Shown here piece after piece: positions 37,035 through 50,200 of a DNA stretch of 64,000 nucleotides. The stretch lies in the NCBI GenBank assembly GCA_023374025.1, contig SIJG01000021.1:244237-308236 (forward strand), read 5' to 3'. Source of the stretch: Heterodera schachtii (lineage: Eukaryota > Nematoda > Chromadorea > Rhabditida > Heteroderidae). The translations under genes and the position numbers were made by a program. Every line of letters begins with the position of its first letter. Position 1 is the stretch's first letter. The notes below the pieces were generated by a model, which saw only the letters and a program-made list of their open reading frames with translations, did no database searches and had not been told where the DNA came from.

Positions 37035-38564
37035 GATGTCGGAGGAGATTGAGTTTATTAATTAGGCCCGTACCCAGAAAATGGTCACAAAATCTAATAA
37101 TTTTGATGAGGAGTGAAGAAACGAGAAATGGATACGTACTCTCCCACCTCGAAACTAAAATTTCTTTAGGTACCTCCGTACCAGACAGATTTATTTTTAT
37201 TTTCTTTAAAAATTACAACTCTTGAGCTAAATTTAATCAAAAAAACAAAATTGTTTAAAAGCAAAAAAAAAAACGGGTCGATAGAAAATCGTCCGCCCTT
37301 TTTTGCATCCCCTGATTACATTTCTGAAGTTTCCTACAATTTATTTTCTGGGTACGGGCTCTATTAGCTGTTGCTTGCTTTTTGCGTGTGCCACATTTTG
37401 TTAATTCAAAAGTCCTGTGCATCTCTGCATTACACTTGCAACTGATACGACGCAATTCCGCGGGCATTCATTCAACTTCGCCTCTTCATGGTCTTTTATG
37501 ACAACAATATGCTCCGCTTTCTGCACCTTCATATTTGTAAGCGGACAAGGGCAGAGATCAGTGTCGATCATATTCAATTTAACAACTGAACATAACACAA
37601 ATTGGTTGAGGAGGAAATTCAGCGGGAGTAAGGCCCAAATTTATTTAAATAATCTATTTATTTCAACCATGGTTTGACCTCGTTTTTCTCTTGATTTTTT
37701 GAACTAATATAATTGGTAATAATATTTCAATTTTGTTCTCGGTCCTTGGGCCAAATTTGCTGGAGTGTTGGCACAGTGTTTCGGCATTTTTCCTTCCCCT
37801 AATTGCAACAGTTTTATTCAAAAATCTTAATTTTTTCAAAAATGGTTGTTTTGATCATCCGTTTTTACACGGGGGGGGGGGGAATTCTGAAAGATGGTCG
37901 TGTCATATTTCTGAATCCAAAATGCAGGTCAAATCCCCGTGTGTTCAAAGATGAAATAACGTAGGCACATTAATTAATCCTATATGCATTTATGAATAGA
38001 ACCCTCTGGTAAATGAAATTGGCCAATCCCTTAAACCCCCAAAAAACAAACAAAATTAACCTTTACTATAAAAACTTTTGGCCCACGTCTGGCAATTAAG
38101 GCTTAACGATGAATAGCTTCTGTCCGGCATTGTTTTGAAAACATTATCTATCATTTCGTGTGAAAGATGAATGTTTTTTGTCAAGGATGCGCTTGTGTTC
38201 TCCATAACGGTCCAACCTGGAAAATTTAATGTTTTTGTAGGCCTTTTTGTCCCTCATCTATTTCTCCAAACGAATAAATTCGTTAATAATTAGGGCTTCC
38301 TTTTTTATTGAAATATAAACAAAATTAAGCTTTTTGTTCACTGTTTACGTCTTTTACTACCTAAAAAGCGTTAATAATTTTTTTTTTTTTTGCCTATTTT
38401 TGTGCCTATTTAATGCCATTTTGCGATTTTTTGTACCTAAAAAACGAAGCCCTAATAAAACTTAATTTTAGCCCTTCTTTTTTGACAACATTTTTTTTCA
38501 AAAAATCTTCAAAAATCCCTTCAATCCTTTCAAACTATTAATAATGCTTAAAAAACCAAAATAC

Positions 38565-38808
38565 ATGTTAAATTCCCCGCGCGAGTTGAATTCATATGTT
38601 TTGAAGGTGGTGTGACCACATTCTCCACATTTGAAAGAGACGCGCACATCGTGATGCCGTAAATTGGTGCCGACTAAAAATTCCAGCATTTTGTGCGACA
38701 TTCGTTTGATTTTGACAGCGCTGAATGAACTGTGCAAATGGTGGCATGGATCGCAATTGTTCCAGCCTGAGTGGATGGTGGTGTTTGGCTTCAACGAGCC
38801 CGAGGAGT
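38565..38808 (-). CDS. Cys-rich orphan exon, copy 2a
   Basis: Bounded by a good acceptor CTATTTCAG and donor GTATTT. Encodes SLKPNTTIHSGWNNCDPCHH, KIKRMSHKMLEF, LRHHDVRVSFKCGECG and FKTYEFNSRGEF. Both CxxC pairs are intact, making this the best-preserved of the four copies. It starts one base later than copy 1a relative to the frame, so upstream phase may differ. Function unknown; a zinc-binding role is an inference from the Cys spacing. Confidence 0.5.
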
Positions 38809-39145
38809 CTGAAATAGATGGAGAGCGTTAGGATGTGTTTTCAACGGGAACTGAACTGAATTCACTGCTTGTACTCCGTACAACACAGAAATTTCAAGGA
38901 ACATTCTTTTTTTCAAGTTAAATGTAAGCGACCAAAAGGCTGATACGTTTAATGTTCGTGTATGCCTTTTTGTCCCTCTCTCATTTCTCCAAACGAAATA
39001 AAAAAAATTCGGTAATAGTTAATTTTGTACCCCTTCCTTTTTGAAATTTTTTTTCAAAAAATCACATGTTCCAGTAGTTTTTAAGCAAATTTCAAAAAAT
39101 AATATAGATAATAGTCAACTAATTAATGCTTAAAAATAAACTTAC

Positions 39146-39345
39146 ATGAGAAATCTCCCGCGCGAGTTGGAGTCGTAGGTCTTGAAGCTGTTTGTTCTGC
39201 ATACATCACATTTAAAAGAAATACGCACGGCATGGTGCCTTAAAATAGGTGCCGGTTCAAACTCGAACATTTTGTGTGCCATTCGCTTTATTTTAAAAGC
39301 GTGGAAAAAGGGTATAAATGATGACATTGTCGAAATACCATTCAT
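39146..39345 (-). pseudogene. Cys-rich orphan exon, copy 2b
   Basis: Reads FIPFFHAFKIKRMAHKMFEF, EPAPILRHHAVRISFKCDVC and FKTYDSNSRGRFLM, followed by a donor GTAAGT. The first CxxC pair is missing because the 5' part diverges to MNGISTMSS; the second survives as KCDVC. Position and orientation match copy 1b. Probably a partial tandem duplicate; it could serve as an alternative 5' exon. Confidence 0.4.
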
Positions 39346-41357
39346 GGGGTCCCGAGAAAATTTTTTGGAATTTCCAATGAATTTTTGAAGTATTTATTTT
39401 TCAAACTTCGCAACACAGAACAGGAAAGCACTAGAAATTCTTAATGAATGTATCTCTCATGTCAACATTAATGCTTGCCAATTTGCTTAATACTCGGTCC
39501 TTTAAAGAAAGTTTTTACGAAAAGACGAATTGTCATCATAACGAAAATAATTTAAAAATTTAATTTGTATTTTTGCTTGGTTGAAAAATGTATTGATTGT
39601 GAATCTGAGCTCATATTTGATAATTTTGTCTATGATTTTTCATTGAGTTCTTGATTTTCTCTAAAATTCTTAGGAAATTAATCAGAACTCATAACCAAAT
39701 GTTGTAGAGCTCAAAGAGAGCTTTCGAATGAGCTATTGAATTTTTGGATAAGTCGAGAAGTCAACTTTTTCGTTTTTTTATTTTTCGTCGGGACCACAAT
39801 TTTACACCATTGCCTAAATGAGCAATGTTGAGGATTTTTAAAAAATCTAACAATAAAGTTAAAATGATAAAACAACCAAAAGAACAAAACGCAAACATAA
39901 TTTAGTCGTTTTGCAGACATAAAGTTGTCTTTTGGAAGATTTCTGTTGACTTTTCTAACTTTTTCAGAGGATCCCCATGGGGCTTTGATCGCCTCTAATA
40001 AGTAATGGGAAATTAGTAGGATTGGGAATTACATTGATATAAAATCGCAAAATATGGCCATAAAGCATGGACCAAAAATGACGAAATATGGACATAAAAT
40101 GGCAAAAATATGGACAAAATTTTTCAAAATTGGGGGTATAATTTCTCTAAATTTCTTAATTCGCTAATGTAGAATAAAAATTTCAAAAATGGCTAAATGT
40201 GGTATTAAAAATCATTTTAAAAGAAAAAAAACATGATAAAACTATAATTTACTAATTTTTTGCGAAAAATCAACCCAAAAAACAAATTCTCGCTTTTTTG
40301 CTTATTTTAACATAAAAATACCATTTTTAAGAAAATTTAAAATTTATTCGATATTCTCAGGAGAATCTTACTAAAAAATAATTTTCTAAAATTTTTCGGT
40401 CTTTAGCGGTCAAAAAAGGCCAATTTAGCTTATTAAAGGCTGCCGTTCTAATAGAGAATTTTTGGAAAAATGCAAAAATATGTACATAGATAATGCCATC
40501 CTAGTAATGAAATGCTCATTTAAGCCAGTTAATTCAAAATATTAAATTTGCTTATTTTGTTTTTTGAAATAAAGTTTGATGACACGCATTTTAATTTTGA
40601 AGCTTTCGTTATACCGTGTCCATTAATATCAGGGCTTTTAATCAAAAATTTTTTTAAATCACAAGATCGGGCTCAAAAAATCAGAATTTTTGGGTCAAAA
40701 ATCAGAATATTTTGCAAAATTTCTTAAAATCGTCTTGTTTGACAATTTAATCAATTAATATAGGATATATTTTCGCCGGGACGCAGCTGTTCCGGTGGTC
40801 AGATGGCTTCAGTTTGATCTTTTCTTGGATATTTAAATGTAATTCAACAAGAGCTTTCGAATGATGCCAAATTTGTCTGGGTTTGATCCTTTTGAAAGAT
40901 TAGGAGTGCCGCCCGATTTTCTTCATTTTTGGCATTTTTAACCGGTTAAAAACCGGTTTAAATGCTTTTCCTCGCCGAATTTTAAGCTGTTCCATCGTTT
41001 AATAAAGCCCTAGGTTTTAGTGATTGAGTTGGCACTGTATTCGGCAGGTACCCAAGCTAAATATCAAAACATACAAATAAATTTTTGTTATTTCTGCTGG
41101 TCGTTTTAAAGATAGAAAGCTTATGTTTAGGTAGATTTTTATTGAGTTATCTAATTTTTTCAGCGATACACTTTGCCCCATGAGGCTTTCGCCTCTAAAA
41201 GTGATCGATGGGTAATTAGCGATTTATCGAAAAATAAAATTTAGAAATGCTTATTTGAAGCCCAGAAAATTGGAATATTAAAAATTTGTTTATTTTGTTT
41301 TTTAAATGATTTATTGCCCTCTCTCCTCCCAATTTCTTGTGTTTTCCAAGAAGCACT

Positions 41358-44300
41358 TCAGAATCCGTCGTCCTCCGTCTCCACCATGTTAAACCATTGA
41401 ATGCCCTCCAAATTCTCGGCCAAATCGATGTATTTGAATTCCACATAGCTGTACTGTCTGGTGTCCATCGGGTTCATCAGGTTGATGTACAGGCCACGCA
41501 GTTCCGCCCAATTATCCTTTAATGATGCAATAATTATTGCCAAATTTGTATTTATTAGTCATGTCTTGGGCTCATATTTTTCGAACTAAATACTGCTAAA
41601 CGTTGGCTTTAAGCCCTAAAATTCTTCCAAATAAGCAGCAAAATCGGAAAAAAAGGCTCAAAATATCTTCAATTTAGGAGGTGTAAATTGGTTAGAAAAA
41701 AAAAAATTATTTTTGAACCTCATTGAAATTTTCTTTTTTTAAAACATAATTTTTGACGAAATTTTTTACTTTTTTAAGGTTTTTGGGTAAAATGGCAAAT
41801 TTTTTTAAAATTTATTTTAAAAATATGAGCACTATTTATGGCATTTTGTAAATTGGCATTTGTTTGGTGTCCAGAAACGCACTTTGAATTGCTTGTGGCT
41901 AAGGTCGCGCAATTGGATCTGAATTTCCTTGGTAGCTTTGGCGCCTTTGCAACTGAAATCATTTTAGGTTTAAAAATCCAAAAAATCATGGCAAATAAAA
42001 ATAGGCATTTGTAAGAGACCTTTGTTTTCATTTTTCCCTTTTCATTACCCGCAAATAAACAAAGGGAAAAATAGTATACAAAAGTTCGTTTATTGGAAAA
42101 ACGTCGAATTAATTACTCTTAATTACCCTACCTCCCCCCTCCCCTCCCAGTTGGGCTTAATTGTTCATTTTTTTTTAAATTTTACCCAATTTCTTTGGAA
42201 AAATATGCTTAAAAGTGGGTTATTATAATTGACTGTCAAATATTCAATCACATCCATAACAAAATAATGCATTAGTGATGATATTCGAGAGTCTTTTTGT
42301 CATTGATCATACAAAAAATTTTCGCATCGAAGATTACTACAGTACAGCAAACAATTACTGTAAAACTGCGCTACCATACACAAACTCGTAGCCATCCCCC
42401 CCCCCCCTCCCTCTCCGGTGTCATGACAACTCGTACAAAAGGCAACTCGTACAATGGCTTTGACGATTGCTTAGGTCTAGGCTTAGGCTTTATTTTGTAA
42501 AAAAATTTTATTGTACGAATTGCCTTTGTACGAGTTCATAATTGACCCCCTTTCCACGTATGGTTCTCATTTACAACAGCAACATGTGACACCACCAACT
42601 TGTGCTCCACGATCAGGGTCAAGTTCTGGTACATTTCGGGCACCGGGTCGTGGCTGAACAGTCCGCTGCACTGGCGCTGGAACAGCACGGCGGCCAACGA
42701 GAACGAGGCGTAGTGGTACCGGCCGGCCTCCATCAGTGTGCGGACGCCCTCCTCGCTGGTGGACGAGTCGATGTTCATCTCGCTGATGTCCACCGTAGCA
42801 TTGCCCAATTTGAGGTGAAGCTCACTGTGTTTTGGATCAAAATCAGTGGGGTATTAAAAGATGCTTGTACAATAAGCAGCAGATATGGTGGGATAGGATG
42901 TCGTGGATCCCGAATGACTCCGATTTTTTGATGAAAATTCAGAAACCCCAAAATTTTATTATTTCGAAAATTGCAAAATCAAAATTTGAAAAATGACATT
43001 TTAAATATTCCGAAAATGGTTAAGTTTTTGTAAAAAGTATCAATTATAAAATTTAACAAATAATTAAAAATTTGAGAGAAGACTAAAATTTTAAATTAGG
43101 CTTTAATTATATTTTTTTGCTATTTGATACAAATAGAAGGGAAAAAAATAAAACGAAAATTAGGAGGAATTCCCAAAAAAACCAATTTATTGTTCTTAAA
43201 AAATCGCAAGTACTAATAATGTGAAATTAATGAAATTCAAATTTTTGAAAATTCAAAATTGAACCCCGCCGTGTGATTTGCCTCATTGCACGAAGTGAAG
43301 AATGAACCGGCTGGCCATATGTGCTGCAGTCTTATAGTGGCCTATAAAGAGTTTAAATTATTACCGTTAATTTTTGTATTATTTCAAAAAAGTGTCCATA
43401 TTTTCCATAAGATTTTGGTCCTTAAATATATTTTATCCAATTAATTTTATATGACTTTTAAATAAAATATTTATTTATTTTAACATTATTAATTAGTTTT
43501 TAAAATTCGAATGGGCTGAAAAAGAAGAAAATATGTCATCAAATGGAAGCCCCCAAGACCGTAAAAAAAATAAACATAAAATAAATCAAATTTACTAATA
43601 AAAATTCTTTTTATTTATGAATTTTAAATTAAAAAAAAAACAAAAAGGCTTGTTTGAAGCCAAATAAATGATTGAAAAATTTTGACTTGTTAAAATATTG
43701 TTATGATTACTATACCCTGGGAATTTCATTTTAAATCGGAAAGCGAATTCAGAGGCCTAAAGAAGTTGGAAATAGAATTAAACAAAAAAGGCAAAAACCG
43801 GAATTCCGAGGCTAAAAAATTCAAAAAGTCACAAATCCACGGCGCAAAAAATTCCGGAAGTCCAATTTTAAAGCCCCAAAAAATTTCGGGAAATCGAATT
43901 CTTTCAGAAACTCTAATTTGAGACAAGGAAAAATTCAGAAATCTTCCCCATCCCGAAGCCCCAATATTATCATTTTTGCAGTCCCCCCCCCCCACCCGTT
44001 TTTTGCCTCAATTTGTTGATCCTTCGGATTTGCTAGCGTTCCACTCGACCCTTCCTCATCGCACACCACACAGCCGTCGATCAGCACCAGCAATGAGTCT
44101 TTAAACAGGTTGGTGAAGAAATTTGAAATTTTTTTTTACCCGGATTATTCTCAGCGATCCATTTCTTCGGGCTCTTATTTTCATAAAATTTGACCATGGC
44201 ACAATGTTTTGCGAATTCGTAAAACGGGTCACCGCAAGCGGGGCCCTAAAATTTACAAAATATATATTTTTAAACGATTTTTATTCTTTATTGTTTAAAT

Positions 44301-45364
44301 AATAATTATTATTTTAAACATTCTTCCGAGAATCTGAAGGAAAACGCGGGACCGAGAAAAAATGAAGAAAATTTCTTTTATTGTTTTTGCAATTTGGAAA
44401 ATTTGTGGTATTTGGTATCAGATTTTGGCAAAATGTTAATTTTTATCAAAAACAATTTATAAGAATACCCAAATACTTATTTAAAAAATGGATTTGCATT
44501 CCAAAAATGTGCCCTTTGAAAAATTCATAAGTAAAATTGTTTTTACATAAGCATGCCAATGGAATTCATTCAGACACTTGAAGTCAAACGGCTGGTACTT
44601 CAGGTTCGGCTGCACATATTTGTTCTGCTCATTGTCCCACCACTGAAAAAATAAAATGGAAAATTTTTTATTATTTTCTAATAAAAAAAATAATAATAAT
44701 AAAATTACACATTTAAAAATTTTTTTCCCTATTAATAATTAGGGTTAAAATCGTGCAAAAAACTTTCAAAACAGGTTTTAAGAACCAAAAATGCGAAAAT
44801 ATGTGCTCAATCTAAAATATGTGTAAAAAATCCCAGCCCTATTAATGATAATAATGGCTTCCGGGAAATGTGTCAATTTGATAAATTATTAAAATTTTGT
44901 AGCATTAAGTATTATAGTGTACAAAAGGTCAAAAATGAATAAGAATCTCGTTCTGAATTGGTCAATTCAGTTTTTTGAACATTCAAAAATTTAATACAAT
45001 TTAAAAAATGCCTAAATTCTGTAAAACAATCATTCTTAATTGGATTGCAGTATTTTTGGTGTTTGTTCCATATCATCAATTCCACGCTTAAATTCCAAAC
45101 TGTCATACTATCTACCGTATCTCGACGTTTTTTAAACACTGACCCCTTTTCCGGTAATTGATATTTGTAATATTATAATTGAATCCAAAACCTTACCCCA
45201 CAACTTCCGTCTTCAGCATAATAAACTTGGCCTTGGTTCGGCTTTCCCTCATAACCCGGCGTTTCGATGGGCAACACAAATTTGTCTTTCCCCTTCTCCG
45301 GCTGTTGGGCAGAAGGATTCCAAAAAAAAGCCATCAAAAGGACAAATTTTGCCAAATTTTCCAT
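41358..45364 (-). CDS. Secreted protein of unknown family
   Basis: Exons in order: 45197-45364, 44547-44642, 44140-44245, one starting at 44098 with an unclear 3' border (about 43996-44076), a probable exon ending at 43341, 42558-42824, 41883-41952 and 41358-41516 (stop). The resolved junctions agree in phase. It starts MENLAKFVLLMAFFWNPSAQQ, a clear signal peptide. Later parts include CGWWDNEQNKYVQPN, FKCLNEFHWHA, GPACGDPFYEFAKHCAMVKF, SLLVLIDGCVVCDEE, EAGRYHYASFSLAAVLFQRQ, a possible N-glycosylation site (NLT), and the C-terminus NMVETEDDGF. Several Cys residues suggest a disulfide-bonded extracellular protein. I do not recognise the family. It is transcribed away from the modular secreted gene at 47286 across a 1.9-kb shared upstream region. 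Confidence 0.6.
42427..42535. repeat. Small foldback in intron
   Basis: AACTCGTACAAAAGGCAA at the left pairs with TTGCCTTTGTACGAGTT at the right, about 108 bases overall, in the intron between the 42558 and 41952 exon borders. Non-coding. Confidence 0.6.
44740..44841. mobile_element. Very short hAT-like element (about 102 bp)
   Basis: Inverted termini TAGGGTTAAAA and AGCCCTA. Flanking 8-mers TTAATAAT (44732-44739) and TTAATGAT (44842-44849) differ at one position. It lies in the first intron of the secreted gene. The termini resemble those of the element at 48109, and the target sequence is nearly the same. Confidence 0.6.
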
Positions 45365-47285
45365 TTTTGTCCTAAATTTTTTAATTCATTTAAATATTTT
45401 CTTATTATTTGCTTTCTTTTTTAATTTTATGTGACTTAATCTCATTTTGTAACAATTCAGATTTTTAAATATTTTACACCTTTTATGGAAAAAGATAAAG
45501 ACATAAGAATTTTGTTTATTTTATTTTGAATGATAAAAGCCAAAAAAACTTTGATATTAAAAAATTTTTTAATGAATTATTTTCTGCTTTATAATAAATG
45601 AGAAATGGGCTTTTAGAAAGGACTGCTCTGAAACAAAATTGATATGCTAATAAATGAACAACCCATTTCAACTGCGTTTGTTGGCCTGTGTTTATCGTTT
45701 TTGATGATCGCATTTTGCGGTAAAAAATGGGCTAATGATTCATATCAACAATAAAAATGGCTGTTTATGTAATTGATTTATTGTTGAAAAAAACAAAAAA
45801 TTTTTATTAAAAATTATTCGGCTGGAAATTAAGTTATGTCACATAATAAGAATGTTTTTTTGTTATTTATTTATTCATTGTCATCTTTTTTTTCATAAGA
45901 TGGTAACAAAAAGCCAACTTTCTGAACGTTTTTTTTTTTGATATATGCCAAAACAAGTCATTAGCCGGCTTACCCCACATTTGCGCCTATGTCCAAAATC
46001 GGGTTCAAACTTAAGCTTTTTCTATCCCTGATTGCCTAAACAGCATTATATAAGTGATGCAAAGTGATTGTGACTAAATTTTTGAAAGAATTATCAATAT
46101 TCAAACAGCACAATTAATGCTCCTAATAAACTAGAAGATCGACGATTTCTGAATTTTAATGCTGTTTAGGCTATCAGTGCTTGAAAAAAATCGAAGTTTA
46201 AATCCGATTTTGGACATAGGCGCAAATGTCCGGGGCGCAAATGTCTGGAAACGATTAGCCGCTTCTGCTTAACTGGATGAGGCAAAATGCCGGCAGCGAC
46301 CCGTAATTCATCATAGTCGGGCTGGTTGGGGGGTTGACTGGGCGAATTGTGTTGTTGTTGGAGTTGTGCCGGATGCTGTGGTGCTTTTCCAACCCCTACG
46401 CCTTTGCATTGTTGTTATCCCTCGTTCATTGGCATTCCGTCACAAACACAAACAGTGACAACTCGGATAATGGAAACAGCAGTGCATAATGCCAACAATG
46501 ATGAAGCGCATTTGGTCAAAATTAAAAAAAAATGTTTTCTGTTTACTTATCTTGAATAAATGCTGATTTATTATTAAAAATCCAATTTTTAAAATCTTAC
46601 CTAATATTTTAAATTTAGCAGTTTTCAAATACTGTAAAATGAAGCTTAAAGAAATAATTTTGTAATGTTGACGTGAATAAAGCAGGCAATCTTAAACAAA
46701 AAAATTATGGCAAATTGCGTATCCCGCGGGGTCCCTAACATAAAATTAATTTTGCGCGTTCCGCTAGGGATTGGGACCCCAATTTTTGCGGTGCGCGACC
46801 CCGAGGGATTAATCGCGCAAAATACCGCAATTATCCCATAAATCTCGCGAAGAGCTCTCTACTCCCACGCATTTTCTGCCCAATTTATCCAATTTCCTCA
46901 TACATTGGACGTAGATTTCATCATTTATTTTTTAATGTTTGTTATTGGCCACCAGCAGCAGTTGACACGTTTGGCACGTTTCATTCGATTGACGCAAATG
47001 CATTTTTTATTCGTCTCAATTTTATATTTACATTCATTTTATTATGTGTGTAATCTTCAACGAGCATTTAGGGAATTGAAAGGAGGCGAAGCCTAAAAAT
47101 GCTTCCATTTAGGAAAACAACGATTTGCAAAATTAAAATTTATTTTGGCGAAGTATAAAAAAGCACTGATAAAAATTTGACTCAGACTATGTATGTATTA
47201 ATTTCTTCCGTTCTTTTTTTGCCAAGTTTGATAATACACACACACCGTCAAATTTATCACCATAATTTTGCAATACATACAGCCA
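45365..47285. promoter_or_regulatory. Shared upstream region of two divergent secreted-protein genes
   Basis: 1.9 kb between start codons facing away from each other. Contains a foldback (45958-46265), a degraded GCGGGATCC-type repeat (46715-46860) and three copies of the hexamer ATGCCA or its complement (45945-45950, 46430-46435, 46489-46494). ATGCCA has been described as a motif enriched upstream of dorsal-gland effectors in cyst nematodes, but a hexamer is expected by chance about this often. No TATA box was assigned. Confidence 0.35.
45958..46265. mobile_element. Foldback element in the shared upstream region
   Basis: The left end has ATTAGCCGGCTTACCC, ACATTTGCGCCTATGTCCAA and TAAACAGCATTA. 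The right end has the inverted copies TAATGCTGTTTA, TTGGACATAGGCGCAAATGT and GATTAGCCGCTT. Arms of about 100 bases with an unpaired centre. Non-coding. Confidence 0.75.
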
Positions 47286-50200
47286 ATGAATTATTATTCC
47301 ATTTGCATATTTTTGTTAATTTTATTAATTCATCGCAATTTCAATGCCTTCCCAAGTGTAAATGCTGAGTTTGTAAGTCGTCGCCTATTAGACAATTTTA
47401 ATGTGCTTTTATCATCCCATTAGCATAATGTTGAAGATGACGCTTTGGTTGCGCTTGCGAAAGGCCCGGATTATTTTCGCAAATTTTGCGCACCTTTTGG
47501 CCTAAGCATTGATGCGAAAAATCAATTTTTGTATGAAAAATACAAAGCACACCTTGGCATTTTGTATTATCTAAGAACGGATTGGTATGAGATGCGTCAG
47601 AAAGAAGTAAGAGCATTCGCTGAATTAATTTTAAACCGCGCAAAAGTGATGCTTTAGCCTCAGTCTGTGATTTTTTGAGAGGCTTGTGAGGCTAAATTTT
47701 CAAAATGAGGCTTTGTGTTTTTTCTTTTTTGGAAACTTTAGGCTTTTTTTTTGGTACTTTTAGGGAAAATTCTCAAAAATTGCAATTAATCCAATAAAAA
47801 TTCTAAAACCTTCACCGTCGACCCTCTATATTTTTTAAAAGAATTTTGATAACAAATAAAAAACAAAATCAAAATTTTGAAAATTCAAAAAAGGATTTAA
47901 ATTTTAAATCCTCTTGAATTTTTGAATTTTTTAAATTAAATAATTATATGAATTGTCAAAGAGTCACGACTTTAAGGACTATTCTTCATATGTTAAAGAA
48001 TGGGAAAGCTCACGCAAATTTGCTTTCATTATGTACGAGTATTTGTTCCGTGAATATGTTGCTGAATATGTAAAAGGTTAAATACTTTCAATAAATAATA
48101 TTAATAATTAGGGCAGCGATTTTTAGTCAAAGGCCTAAAATTTCGGCGCATTTAATACGCTCAGATAAGCACGAAAAACACGTTTTCCGCTTGGTTTGGG
48201 GTGTCTACGATGACTTTTATAATGCTTATTTTTGGTATTTCGGGGTGTTTTTGTGCTAATGTGCCCATTTTAGGACTTAACAAAAATGCTATAAAAACTA
48301 AAAACACACCCCCTAAGAAATGGCTAGAAAAAATTTTAGAAAACACACCCGTATGAATTGAAAAATTTCCCAAAAATTAATTATTCGCCAAAAGTTAATT
48401 TTTTTTTTCCTTGATAAAAAATATTTGGATTAAAATTTGGTCCTTATTCGAAAAACTCTAAATATTTAATTACTTCAATTACAATTCAAATATAACCAAA
48501 ATTAAGTGTTTTGATTAAGTTTTTACGTGTTTTGCTACCTAAAATGCGTTAATTCAAAAGTTTTTTTCCTATTTCTATGCATATTTTGCAATTTTTGTGC
48601 CTAAAATTTGCAGCCCTATTAATAATATGTAGGATTGTTTTTCCAATTTTAATTAAATTCAACTCATCGAAAATATTTTTGCATTTTTAAAATTAATTAA
48701 AAAATTTTCAGTATTTTTGAATAAATTTTCAGAAGTCGACTCGGCTTTGGCTGAACAAATTCCCGTTGTTGAGAAGCCCATAATAAATTATTATGAAAAC
48801 GGAACATTCATAAAACGGTTAACAATTTGTGAGGCGATTAACAATTGGGCCAATATTCGTAGAGTCCTCCCAGAGGATGATTCTTTTATGTCTTACTATA
48901 CGAGCATACAAAATGATCAGTCACTGATCAACAATTATCCGATCAATATCAACATATTGTATGTGCCCGATTATTTGTTTGACATGCAAAAACTGAACTT
49001 GCAAATCGGTGCCAATTCCAAATTTGACAATTCGTATGCCCCACTTCGCCTAATGTTTGACCACAAAATGGGAAAAATGAAGACAGAAGCGATGGCGAAG
49101 CTTGTGTCAAGCCTTTTCTTGACATCAATTCCCAAGCATGTTTTCAGGATGCCCTTCTATGGCATAGACAAGGCGGTAAGTGGGGCAAACAGTTTTAAAA
49201 TTTTCGTCATTTTTTGTAGCAAGTTAAGGAAAAAATTTTTAAAATTTACCATGCGGCGCCACGCCTATTGGCACAGACAGATATAAAATCACAGATTTTT
49301 TTAATGGTTTTTGGTCTAAATCTGTCAGCGAATCTAAATCCCAGTCCTGGGGTTTCCAAATTTTCGTTTCTCGACCAAATAGGCGTTAAAATTGATTTTA
49401 GATTGAAGACAACATATTTCTTAGCTTTCTGAAAGAGGAGAAGCGAAGTAATTTTGAAAAATTTTGTGCCAAATTGAGAGCAGAAAATTTGCCGAAAGTT
49501 AATGCATTAAACCCCAACAATGCCCGAAGGGAAATGGACGATCCAAAGAAGCATTTGATTCGAGAGTATGTTATCTATCTTGGCATCATTTATTTGATGA
49601 GAGAGAAATGGCAATGTGCCCAAATTAAGCTTTACCAAAACGAATGCTCAAAATTTCGCAAATATTTCAATTTTATGCATGAATATTTCTTCAGGGCATA
49701 TAATGAAGGTAGAGAAATAAAAATTCGATTTAAAAAAAATTGGGAAAACTAAATAAATCTTAAAAATATTAAGCGAATTATTGGGGAACGGCACCACAAT
49801 TGGCCGCAGTGAGGCCAATTTTTCTATTTGGAGGAGAAAAAAAGATTGAATCATTGCTTGGCGTTGTGGACCGATTGGGCACAATTGCGGCATTCTTTTT
49901 TGACCCAACTTACGCAGAAAAATTCAGTAACAAATTGGACAAATTATTCCAACATTGGCCCGAGCCAAAATTAATTAATGAGACGGAAGTGAGTGACGAA
50001 AAAACGACATTTGGCCAAAAAATTAAAATTATTGGAACTGTTTTGCAAATTGGAAAAAGTAGTCCAACAAAAAAGGGAAAAGGAAAGGTTGAGGAGAGTT
50101 CATTATCAGCAGAACAGGAATCACTCGTCATAGATCGGGCAAATTTTGAAAATTTATTGAAAGAAAATTTGGAAAGCTTAAAAACGGAAATGGAACCCAA

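Larger units (their letters stand above)
37004..40490 (+). repeat. Segmental duplication D2, copy 2
   Basis: Counterpart of 26568-30950. It lacks the hAT-like insertions at 28812 and 30127 and so preserves unoccupied sites. Conversely it contains about 130 bases near 37490-37620 that copy 1 lacks; on the minus strand these read TDLCPCPLTNMKVQKAEHIV. Confidence 0.85.
35337..41357. other. Intergenic region with duplication D2 copy 2
   Basis: 35.3-37.0 kb is mostly AT-rich, with short open stretches but no supportable gene apart from the minus-strand frame at 36849-37034. 37.0-40.5 kb is D2 copy 2. 40.6-41.3 kb has a CAGGGCTTTTAATC/AATCAGAAT repeat and unique AT-rich DNA. Confidence 0.5.

Noticed and set aside
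46905..47096. Hydrophobic open frame of 63 codons upstream of the modular gene
   Set aside because: No downstream exon fits its frame, and the signal-peptide exon at 47286 joins the next exon in phase without it.
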